A DNA stretch of 35,427 bases from NCBI GenBank assembly GCA_014324115.1, contig JACOMS010000010.1, forward strand, positions 1-35,427, given 5' to 3'. The number at the start of each line of letters is the position of its first letter. The stretch's first letter is position 1. This document shows positions 24,742 through 31,804 of the stretch, piece by piece. Source of the stretch: Hyphomonadaceae bacterium. Its GTDB lineage: Bacteria; Pseudomonadota; Alphaproteobacteria; Caulobacterales; Maricaulaceae. A program made the translations under genes and the position numbers. The notes under the pieces were generated by a model, which saw only the letters and a program-made list of their open reading frames with translations, searched no databases and was not told the DNA's origin.

Positions 24742-26225
24742 GCACGCTCCGCCACACGATCAAGCTCTTTGCGGTAGAGTTTGAGCGTGACCGGTATGAG
24801 CAGTATGGGAATGGTTCCAAACACCACCGGAAAAATCGCCATCGCATAGCGCAACCCGTCTCCGGCAAAGAAGGTATCGTTCACCCACCCGATGAAGGGC
24901 GGGCTGAGAGCGCCGCCGATAAAGCTGATGAAGAAGTAATAAAGCGCCACAACAAACCCCCGGATATCGCCAGGTACAACAGCGAGGAGCGCATTGACAC
25001 CTGTGGCACTGACCAGGCCGATCCCGACTGTGGTCACACACAAAAGACCAAAGGCCATCCAGCCGGTCGGCAGCAGCGGTGCGAGGGCCGCACTCGGGAT
25101 CATGACAAGCAGGCCGAGTACGGCCAGGCGCAACGGTCCGTCTCTCACACCCCGGCTGACCAACCGGTCCGACACGCGCCCGGCGATGAGATAGGTCACC
25201 GGGCTGATGGCCAGAATGGAAAGTCCGTTGATAATAGCATAATCGGACGTCTCCCACCCCCAGGTGCGCGAAAACATCGGTGCATTGAAAAACTGCCCGT
25301 AAGCCACGGCCACCATGCACATGAAGATGCTCACAAATGTCAAAAATGTGGCCGGTCGCGTACCGACCCAGTCAAGGGCGTCGAAAAGTGAAGATCCTTC
25401 GCGCGGGCTGCTTTCGATACGGGGCGGCTCGCGCAGGACAAGGAAGGCTGCGGCGATCAGAAAACCGGGCAGGCCGACAACGACAAAAATGAACTGCCAT
25501 GTGGCGATTTTACCAAAAAACGGGAGCGTAACCTCCCCGACCGTTTCCGCCCATTTGATGATGCCGCCGGAGAGAAGATTAGCAATCGCTGCGCCGATGA
25601 CCAAAGCCATGGAATAGACCGCTATGGGCAGCCCGCGCCGTTCCTTGGGGAAACTGTCACCGATCATGGAAAAGGCGGCGGGGCTGAGAACGGCTTCGCC
25701 GATTCCGACGCTCATCCGGGCGAGGAAAAGCTGGACGAAAGATTTCGCAAGCCCCGTCCAGACTGTCGCCACTGACCAGAGGAAAACCCCGACGGCAACG
25801 AGTTTTGTCCGTGAACGCCTGTCCACGATGAAGCCCAGAGGCAGGGCCGCCAACGCATAGACCCACGTGAAAGCGGATGATAACAGGCCCATCTGAAAAT
25901 CCGTCGCGCCTGTATCCGCCTTGATCGGATCAATCAGCAGGCCCAGTATGTAGCGGTCTATAAAAGAGCTGACATAGGCGATGGTCAGAAACGCGATGAG
26001 CGTCCACGCATATCGGGGTGCCGGGTATTCGAAAGACTGTTGCGAATTATGGTCCCTGTTGGGTTCCGGATTGGACAGGGTTTCGTAGGCTGCGTTAATT
26101 TCTTTCAACAGGACTTCGGAGTTGGTACCATTCCGATTCTTGACAAGTTGACGATAGGCTTTTTTTATCTCGACCTGACTTGCCGATCTACTCACACCAA
26201 GTAGCATGTACGGGTCTTTAGTCAT
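24738..26225 (-). CDS. MFS transporter (Spinster-like) with N-terminal J-like domain
   Basis: 495 residues from ATG 26225, with a strong AAGGAGA ribosome site that fixes the start upstream of the extra domain. Residues about 3-60 read as a DnaJ J domain: DPYMLLGVSRSASQVEIKKA, then AYRQLVKN, then LLKEINAAYETLSNPE. The HPD tripeptide needed to stimulate Hsp70 is missing; NRNGTNSE stands in the loop. From about residue 85 a 12-helix MFS carrier follows (FIDRYILGLLIDPIKAD, motif A GFIVDRRSRTKLV, SVGIGEAVLSPAAFSMIGDS), like Spinster-type carriers. The J-like part should be cytoplasmic. It is first in a five-gene operon. A decayed IS begins about 40 bases upstream, so the promoter is close or has been replaced. 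Confidence 0.85.
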   Translation of the reverse strand: MTKDPYMLLGVSRSASQVEIKKAYRQLVKNRNGTNSEVLLKEINAAYETLSNPEPNRDHNSQQSFEYPAPRYAWTLIAFLTIAYVSSFIDRYILGLLIDPIKADTGATDFQMGLLSSAFTWVYALAALPLGFIVDRRSRTKLVAVGVFLWSVATVWTGLAKSFVQLFLARMSVGIGEAVLSPAAFSMIGDSFPKERRGLPIAVYSMALVIGAAIANLLSGGIIKWAETVGEVTLPFFGKIATWQFIFVVVGLPGFLIAAAFLVLREPPRIESSPREGSSLFDALDWVGTRPATFLTFVSIFMCMVAVAYGQFFNAPMFSRTWGWETSDYAIINGLSILAISPVTYLIAGRVSDRLVSRGVRDGPLRLAVLGLLVMIPSAALAPLLPTGWMAFGLLCVTTVGIGLVSATGVNALLAVVPGDIRGFVVALYYFFISFIGGALSPPFIGWVNDTFFAGDGLRYAMAIFPVVFGTIPILLIPVTLKLYRKELDRVAERA

Positions 26226-26265
26226 GTGAAATCTCCTTCCCGCCGGAAGCAGGCAAAAGTGCCCC

Positions 26266-26323
26266 AAGGTCTGGATCTAGCAGTTTAACGGGTTTCCTTG
26301 TGTTTTAATATGTGATTCATATG
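26266..26323 (+). mobile_element. Beta-type IS head, degenerate
   Basis: AAGGTCTGGATCTAGCAG then TTTAACGGGTTTCC and ATATGTGATTCAT align with the beta head at 9945 (AGGGTCAGGACCTATTA, TTTAACGGGTTCC, ATGTGTGATTCAT). The transposase start is lost. It lies between the J-MFS operon and the hsdS gene. Confidence 0.65.
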
Positions 26324-26398
26324 GACCCCCCATCAATATTTATTTTGAGTTGATTATGAGTGATTCCAATCAGGCGTTTGGTTGCACGCTCTTTGTGC
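26323..26398 (+). repeat. Unidentified repeat, copy 1
   Basis: From GGACCCCCCATCAATATT to about GTTGCACGCTCTTTGTGC, this roughly 75-base stretch aligns with 31480-31553 at about four of five bases (shared core GAGTGATT, TCAGG, GTTTGGTTGC). It shows no coding signature and no obvious inverted ends. The bases from here to 26484 hold nothing recognisable. Confidence 0.55.
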
Positions 26399-26484
26399 CT
26401 CGGGCCAGACCAATGGCCCTGATCTTACATATCTATGCGGTATTTTGAATCCACGTGGCCTTTAAGTGCAGTCTCTTTCTTCCC

Positions 26485-26572
26485 TAAGGTCAGGATTCAT
26501 TAAATCCGGTATATAACGATGACCGTGACGACGACAGCAGGGAGAAAAGTGTGCGCGCATCTGTCCGCCAAG
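26485..26572 (-). mobile_element. Beta-type IS tail, inverted and degenerate
   Basis: TAAGGTCAGGATTCATTA is the beta element end. Read on the minus strand, the adjoining bases encode RCAHTFLPAVVVTVIVIYRI before a TAA, matching the transposase C-terminus at 2-103 (RCAHTFFAAVLIAAIVTYWM). Only about 28 codons remain. The hsdS frame opens 50 bases further on. Confidence 0.72.
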
Positions 26573-26622
26573 CGTCAAAAAATTATGCTCCCTGAACAAA
26601 GGAGCGTTACTGGCCCGGCAAA

Positions 26623-27987
26623 TTGCGGTACCTGGGGTTTATGTATCCAGTTACGCAAGATACCGGACAAACGGTTTGCACGCAGGGAGGCGTTGGCAGG
26701 AGCGATTCGGCAAAAGCTGACGGGAGTGCCGAGGTGAAATTAACCGAAATATTGAGCTTTAATCCGATAACGCGGCTTCCAAAAGGCACGGATCTGCCGT
26801 TCATTGACATGGCTACTCTACCCACTTCGGGACGCGTAATTCCGGGGTTTACTCTCCGTGAGAACAGGGGGTCTGGAAGCAGGTTTCAAAATGGGGACAC
26901 GCTGTTTGCGCGGATAACCCCCTGTCTTGAGAATGGAAAAGGCGGGATGGTTCATGATTTGCCAGATAACGGATTAGGCCATGGCTCGACGGAGTTCATA
27001 GTGATGAGAGCTCACCGAAAGGCTGAAGAAAAATTTGTTTATTATGTATCAAGACTTCCCGCTTTTCGAAATTTCGCGATCCAGCAAATGACGGGCACGT
27101 CCGGCCGTCAAAGGGTTGCGTGGCAATGCTTGCAGAATTTTGAAATCGTGGAACTTTCTTCTGATGAACGGGAAGAAATCGGTGTCGTCCTTGGTTCCCT
27201 TGACGACAAGATTGATCTCAACCGCCGGATGAATGAAACCCTGGAGGCGATGGCGCGGGCGTTTTTCAGGGACTGGTTTGTGGATTTCGGCCCGACCCGG
27301 GCCAAAATGGCAGGCCGCGACCCCTACCTCACCCCTGACCTGTGGGCGCTGTTCCCCGACACCCTCGACGCGGAAACCGGTTTACCCAAGGGGTGGAAAC
27401 AAGGCGTCTTTGCAGATTTCGCGGAATCCCGGAGGCGTAGCATCAATCCAGCTGGCATTGCCGGGGACACCCCCTACATCGGCCTGAAACATATGCCACG
27501 CCGTTCGATCACGCTCCCGGAATGGGAATGTGCAGGGAAGGTTAAAAGCAACAAGTCTGCCTTCAGGAAGGGTGAGTTCCTGTTCGGGAAACTGCGGCCC
27601 TACTTCCACAAAGTCGGGATCGCGCCACTGGATGGCATTTGTTCGACCGACATCGTTGTCGTGGTTCCGCGCACCCAGGGGTGGGGGGCTTTCACTCTCG
27701 CTTGCCTATCCTCGGATGAGTTTGTGGAGTACACGAAGCGGACATCAATCGGCACCAGGATGCCACGCACGAGCTGGGAGATAATGGGCCAATACAAGGT
27801 TTGCCTTCCGTCGGAGCAGCTCGCGGGTGCCCTTCAGAATGTCACTCAGTCGCTTCTGGGCCGCATTGTCGCGAACGTCCACGAATCCCGCACCCTTGCC
27901 GCCATCCGCGACCTGCTGCTGCCCAAACTCATGTCCGGCGAAATCCGCCTGCGCGAGACCGAAAAAGTCATAGAAGCCGGGACCTGA
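26623..27987 (+). CDS. hsdS: Type I restriction-modification specificity subunit HsdS (orphan)
   Basis: DNA-recognition subunit of type I restriction-modification systems. The frame gives 454 residues, but homology starts around VKLTEILSFNPITRLPKGTD; GTG 26734 with GGGAG upstream gives 417 and may be the true or a rescued start. Two target-recognition domains are present: the first with GDTLFARITPCLENGKGG, the second with GEFLFGKLRPYFHKVGIAPL. Each is followed by a conserved helical spacer (LGSLDDKIDLNRRMNETLEA; AAIRDLLLPKLMSGEIRL). No hsdM or hsdR lies nearby and IS relics flank both sides, so it is an orphan, active only with HsdM/HsdR encoded elsewhere, or a leftover. Confidence 0.85.
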   Translation: MRYLGFMYPVTQDTGQTVCTQGGVGRSDSAKADGSAEVKLTEILSFNPITRLPKGTDLPFIDMATLPTSGRVIPGFTLRENRGSGSRFQNGDTLFARITPCLENGKGGMVHDLPDNGLGHGSTEFIVMRAHRKAEEKFVYYVSRLPAFRNFAIQQMTGTSGRQRVAWQCLQNFEIVELSSDEREEIGVVLGSLDDKIDLNRRMNETLEAMARAFFRDWFVDFGPTRAKMAGRDPYLTPDLWALFPDTLDAETGLPKGWKQGVFADFAESRRRSINPAGIAGDTPYIGLKHMPRRSITLPEWECAGKVKSNKSAFRKGEFLFGKLRPYFHKVGIAPLDGICSTDIVVVVPRTQGWGAFTLACLSSDEFVEYTKRTSIGTRMPRTSWEIMGQYKVCLPSEQLAGALQNVTQSLLGRIVANVHESRTLAAIRDLLLPKLMSGEIRLRETEKVIEAGT

Positions 27988-28039
27988 TATTTCATATCGG
28001 ATTACACGAGGGTCCGCCGGTTCCGTAGTGTGCCGACTT

Positions 28040-28388
28040 CAGTCCGACAGCAAAGGCATACTTCAGCTACAAGGGCTTCGGCACGGCCCGCGAACAAAGG
28101 CACCGCGCCCTGTCTGACAAGGTTTCGACAACGCCCAAGGGCCTCCTCCATGGGACGTGCCCGCTACATCACGCGGGAGAAAGTCAAAAGGCGGAACAGA
28201 CCCTCAAGGCAGTGGCGATGAATCTGCTCAAGGCGGCCGGTTGCATCAACCCGGTGTCCGCCCGAGGGGGAGTGTGTCCAAAACGGCGCAAAGCCGCAGG
28301 TGTCAGACCGGAAAGTGCGCTCACCGGGCCCGGAAACGGTGAAAACCCAAAATCCCGGCGAATCCGGATAAATTCGCAACAGTCTTTT
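28040..28388 (+). mobile_element. Decayed alpha-type IS5 element, 3' part
   Basis: Fragments of the transposase are readable in shifting frames: KAYFSYKGFGTARE, then GRARYITREK, then TLKAVAMNLLKAAGCINPVS. The last 240 bases align with 9330-9577, including the hairpin region and the end TTCGCAACAGTC at about 28375-28386. The left part is deleted. The minus-strand VOC gene ends 18 bases to the right. Confidence 0.72.
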
Positions 28389-28403
28389 CAAGATGTTTTT
28401 CGC

Positions 28404-28853
28404 TCATGGCATGGCTTGGGTTATCAGGTAAATCACGACCAGATTGCCGTCAAAGTCAACAATGCCGACCTCCCGCCCCTCCCGTCCGTCTTTGGTCACC
28501 AGATGATCCTCGGGATAGACTGTCAATCCCAGCGCTCTGGACCCAGCAACAATGGTGTCGATTTCAGGTGTTTCGAGAACGATGGCGGAGCGACGCGGCA
28601 TACCCGCGATCGGCTCCAGCCCGGGCACCTCGGTCAGCGCCATGACGTTGGTCTGTTCCGGCGTTGTCAGCACGGCAAAGCGTACGGGTTTATTCCGGTC
28701 GATGTCAAACACCTCATGGGAATAGCTGTCCGGAGCACTGTCCTTGATAAAGGCCACGTCAAAACCGAGCAGATCACGGTAAAAGGTCAGGGCGCGGCCA
28801 ATATCGGCCACCACATGATTGGCCCGTTGAAATCTTGGTCCGGATTTGCTCAC
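28404..28853 (-). CDS. VOC family protein (glyoxalase/dioxygenase fold)
   Basis: 149 residues from GTG 28853, which overlaps the stop of the upstream oxidoreductase as GTGA; an ATG at 28874 would add seven residues. It has a single VOC domain: RFQRANHVVADIGRALTFYR at the start, GLTVYPEDHLV, and the C-terminal VGIVDFDGNLVVIYL. The metal-ligand His in ANHVV and a C-terminal acidic residue are not clearly in the canonical glyoxalase I pattern, so the reaction is unknown. It is the last gene of a three-gene coupled operon. Confidence 0.78.
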   Translation of the reverse strand: MSKSGPRFQRANHVVADIGRALTFYRDLLGFDVAFIKDSAPDSYSHEVFDIDRNKPVRFAVLTTPEQTNVMALTEVPGLEPIAGMPRRSAIVLETPEIDTIVAGSRALGLTVYPEDHLVTKDGREGREVGIVDFDGNLVVIYLITQAMP

Positions 28854-29866
28854 GGGTGACTCACCTTCACACATCGCATACCCACATTCTTTCCGTCATA
28901 AACGCCCATCAGGGCTTCCGGCATTTTGTCAAAGCCATCCAGCACGTCAAGCAGCGGTTTCACCTGCCCGGATTTGATCCACTCCACGAGTTGCGCATTG
29001 CAGTCATCAAACCGATCAAGATAATTATAGACAAAATAGCCAAGCATGGCGGCATTGGCTGCACGCAGGTTTGTATAATTTTTCAGACCGAATTTTCCAG
29101 GCCGGGCATATTCGGAAATTGATCCGCACAGGATGATCCGCGCATTACAGGCCAGGTTTTCGAGACAGGTCTCAAGAATTTCCCCGCCGACATTATCGTA
29201 ATAAATGTCCAGACCGTCAGGGCAGAGTCCGGACATGCGTGCAGAAACATTGCCATTTTTGTAATCAATGACGGCGTCCGCGCCCAGATCGGAGACAACC
29301 GCGCATTTCTCCGGCCCGCCGGCAATACCGATAACGCGGCAGCCGCAAATCCTGGCCATCTGAACAACCAGATGCCCGACCCCGCCTGCGGCCCCGGAGA
29401 CGACCACCGTTTCGCCTGATTTGGGTTTACCCAGCTCATAAAAGCCGGTCCACGCCGTTAGGCCGGTCATGGACAGCATCCTGACAGACAGTGCGTAAGA
29501 CACATCATGGTGCCTGACCTTGAAGAATCGCTCCCCGGGAGTCATCCGGCTGACTTTATGGGTCTGCCAGCCCAGTTGACCCTGTACAATATCGCCCTCC
29601 ATATAGCCGGGGTGGCGGCTGTTGATAACCTTGGCGACACCGCGTCCATGAATGACGTCGCCCACCGACAGCGGTGCTTCGCCGACCGCGCCCAAGCCCT
29701 GCATATACATACGCATGACCGGAGCAATGCCGAGATAGAGGGTTTGCAACAGGACCTCTCCGTCACCCGGCTCTGCAATCGGGACCTCCCTGTAGGTGAA
29801 ATCAGACGGTTCCGGCTTGCCGACAGGTCGTGCACCGACGCACCACTGACGGTTGACATGATTCAC
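28850..29866 (-). CDS. NADP-dependent MDR-family oxidoreductase (CurA-like)
   Basis: Zinc-independent medium-chain reductase of the CurA / leukotriene B4 dehydrogenase group, which reduces the double bond of alpha,beta-unsaturated carbonyls with NADPH. The 338 residues include the N-terminal catalytic domain (LGIAPVMRMYMQ, GRGVAKVINSRHPGYMEGD) and the nucleotide-binding domain with SGAAGGVGHLVVQMARICG near residue 155; LDIYYDNVGGEILE is typical. The start is GTG 29866, overlapping the upstream VOC stop (GTGA), and its own stop overlaps the next VOC start, so three genes form a coupled unit. Confidence 0.88.
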   Translation of the reverse strand: MNHVNRQWCVGARPVGKPEPSDFTYREVPIAEPGDGEVLLQTLYLGIAPVMRMYMQGLGAVGEAPLSVGDVIHGRGVAKVINSRHPGYMEGDIVQGQLGWQTHKVSRMTPGERFFKVRHHDVSYALSVRMLSMTGLTAWTGFYELGKPKSGETVVVSGAAGGVGHLVVQMARICGCRVIGIAGGPEKCAVVSDLGADAVIDYKNGNVSARMSGLCPDGLDIYYDNVGGEILETCLENLACNARIILCGSISEYARPGKFGLKNYTNLRAANAAMLGYFVYNYLDRFDDCNAQLVEWIKSGQVKPLLDVLDGFDKMPEALMGVYDGKNVGMRCVKVSHP

Positions 29867-30342
29867 TGTCCGGCCGACTCAATACGGGTGACCTGGTTAC
29901 ATTCAAAGAAGTGCCCGTCCGCATCCCAAAGGAAAGTTGACAGAAAATGCTTCGTTTCGCCCTGTGCTCCCGTTGTTGACCATGTTTTCGGTTCTCCGCG
30001 CGTCCTGAACCCCCGTTCTGTGGCCCGGTCATAAATATCCTGCGCGTCTTCAGGCACGACAACAAAAACAGGCCGCCCATAGCCCAGATCATACGTCACA
30101 TCCGGGGCGGGAATTCGCGGCTCCAGAAATTCCATGAGGCCGATCATGCCGATCTGATCGTCTTCGAATTTCACAATGGCCAGGCGCAGTTTGTCGCCCT
30201 TTTTGCCGATGGGAAGGCCGTTGCCGTCAAGGGTGAAAGGGCGGTCAAACCAGATCGTGGCGCCCAGCACGTCACAGTAAAACTCCAGGGCCCGTTCCAT
30301 GTCCCGCACCATCAGGGTTGTGCGTTTGATTGAATTACCCAT
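29863..30342 (-). CDS. VOC family protein
   Basis: 159 residues from ATG 30342 after CTGGAGG. It has a glyoxalase/bleomycin-resistance fold: IKRTTLMVRDMERALEFYCD, GRPVFVVVPEDAQDIYDRAT, and a C-terminal TFLWDADGHFFECNQV whose Glu fits the usual metal-ligand place. It is first in a three-gene operon and divergent from the YciI-like gene with 112 bases between. Being paired with a CurA-like reductase suggests work on a reactive carbonyl or unsaturated substrate; that is inference. Confidence 0.8.
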   Translation of the reverse strand: MGNSIKRTTLMVRDMERALEFYCDVLGATIWFDRPFTLDGNGLPIGKKGDKLRLAIVKFEDDQIGMIGLMEFLEPRIPAPDVTYDLGYGRPVFVVVPEDAQDIYDRATERGFRTRGEPKTWSTTGAQGETKHFLSTFLWDADGHFFECNQVTRIESAGQ

Positions 30343-30393
30343 GCCATCCTCCAGATTCTCCCGCCGACACTAAGTGCAGGCTCGGGGCAGTGT

Positions 30394-30407
30394 TTGACAT
30401 AGGTCAA
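30394..30407. promoter_or_regulatory. Perfect Fnr/FixK-like palindrome TTGAC-ATAG-GTCAA
   Basis: A 14-base site with perfectly symmetrical half-sites TTGAC/GTCAA and the N4 spacing of Fnr/FixK/Dnr boxes. It lies 47 bases before the YciI-like start and between that gene and the divergent VOC operon, so it could control either. The regulator at 20214 has the matching recognition helix. Confidence 0.45.
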
Positions 30408-30454
30408 GAACAATGTAAACGGATTCGTAAGTTCTGCCTTCTGAGGAGACTCCT

Positions 30455-30835
30455 ATGCCCGGAAATACCGAACGTGTTGCCAAACTCAAAACAGAAAGCT
30501 GGCTGTTCGTTTGTGTGGACGGTGAGAAAACGGCCCCCCTGCGGGAACAGCATCTGTTCGGCCATCTCGATCATATAGAGGCGCATAATGACCGCTATCG
30601 TGTCGCCGGGCCCCTGCGGGAGGAGCCCGGCGGCCCGATTACGGGCAGTTTTTTCATCGTCGAAGCGGACAGCCGGGAGGCGGCATGGGACCTGATGCGC
30701 GGGGACCCTTACATCGCCTCCGGTATGTATGAAGCCGTCACCGTCCGGCAATGTGTTCCGGCCTGCGGCGCGTGGATGGGCGGCGTCATTTGGGATCAGG
30801 ACGAAATCCGCGCCGACATGCCGAAATATACATGA
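30455..30835 (+). CDS. YciI-like protein
   Basis: 126 residues, preceded by GAGGAG. It has the YCII-related ferredoxin-like fold: ESWLFVCVDGEKTAPLREQH, HLDHIEAHNDRYRVAGPL, SFFIVEADSREAAWDLMRGD, with the His and Asp residues (HLFGHLDHI; GDPYIASGMYE) that family members use as a catalytic pair. YciI-type proteins are often fused or adjacent to other small enzymes; the substrate is unknown. Its TGA lies four bases before an IS481-type end at 30840. Confidence 0.78.
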   Translation: MPGNTERVAKLKTESWLFVCVDGEKTAPLREQHLFGHLDHIEAHNDRYRVAGPLREEPGGPITGSFFIVEADSREAAWDLMRGDPYIASGMYEAVTVRQCVPACGAWMGGVIWDQDEIRADMPKYT

Positions 30836-30837
30836 GG

Positions 30838-31375
30838 TAGTTGTCACATCCCGCAAGGTGGTGTGGTTTTTTTATGAACAGCTGCGGGTTTGTTCTGTAC
30901 CGTTTTTTCATGGCCTGCAAGGGGGGGTCCCAAGGCTGATTGGGGAAGCTGCCGGTTGTATAACTAGGCATAGCGTTCGAGTGTTGCCTCCATCTCCTCA
31001 CCGGATCGGAAGTGATGACTCTGGAGTACATCCCCGATACGACCGTTGAAGCGCTCGCCCCTGCCGTTTGTCCGGGGGACTTTGGTGATGTGAGGCGGTG
31101 CTCGATGTCGAGTGCTGCACAGAGTTGATCGAATTGATGCTCACCGGTGGGGACCCGCTTGCACAGGCCGTTTTTAGTGACATGAATAATACCCGAAACC
31201 GCTTTGCAGTCATCCGCGCGCGCCACACCACGGGCCAAAGGGAAAAACGGTTCAATCCGGGCAAGCCCCCTCCTGATAACATAAACATATCACCCATCGC
31301 AAAATCTCCTTTGCAACCCATGAATCACATATCGCAGTACAAAGGAACCCATTAAATTAATAGGTCCTGACCCTG
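30838..31375 (-). mobile_element. Chimeric IS relic: beta head joined to gamma tail
   Basis: On the minus strand the unit opens at 31375 with the beta end (TCAGGGTCAGGACCTATTA), then a beta transposase start that can be read as RIEPFFPLARGVARADDCKA and SGIIHVTKNGL. Near 31175 it switches to IS481 sequence, reading KRVPTGEHQFDQLCAALDIE with later frameshifts, and ends with the gamma terminus at 30840 (TTGTCACATCCCGCAAG). The copy at 9945-10454 has the same order but a different breakpoint. Confidence 0.78.
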
Positions 31376-31479
31376 ACTCTTCGTCCGGCATGATATCCGC
31401 GTTAGGATGGCAGTGTTTCGGTTTCAAGCCCTGACCGTGCACAACCGCAAACCGGCTGACCTCCGGGGTGAGAGCAGCC

Positions 31480-31553
31480 GGACACCTCCATCAATGTTTG
31501 ATTCTGAATTAGTTCTGAGTGATTTCAGTCAGGGGTTTGGTTGCGCGCCCTGT
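31480..31553 (+). repeat. Unidentified repeat, copy 2
   Basis: Partner of 26323-26398 (shared core GAGTGATT, TCAGG, GTTTGGTTGC). It lies about 105 bases right of a beta IS end. The rest of 31376-31760 shows no gene I can support and probably holds the promoter of the large lipoprotein gene near its right side. Confidence 0.55.
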
Positions 31554-31760
31554 ATAGCGCCCGTTTCGGGTCATGGCGCCGTCTTGTGCATAAATCCGTC
31601 TGTTACGGGGGAAAAGCTGAAGCCGAAGTGCCCGGATTCGCTCCTGTCACGCAGGCGGCAGACTTGCGACATCAGGAATTATCTATCTGTTGGGTGTCGC
31701 CGGTGTCATAAAAGTTTCACATAGTTTCCTGTGGACGGTGTGGCTTGGCTGTGCCAAGGT

Positions 31761-31786
31761 CGGGGCTCCAAATCGGGGCTCCAAAT
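31761..31786 (+). repeat. 13-bp tandem duplication before the lipoprotein gene
   Basis: CGGGGCTCCAAAT occurs twice head to tail, ending 18 bases before the ATG at 31805. It falls in the 5' leader and could vary in copy number. Confidence 0.9.
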
Positions 31787-31804
31787 GAAGACTGGGAGTA
31801 CCTG

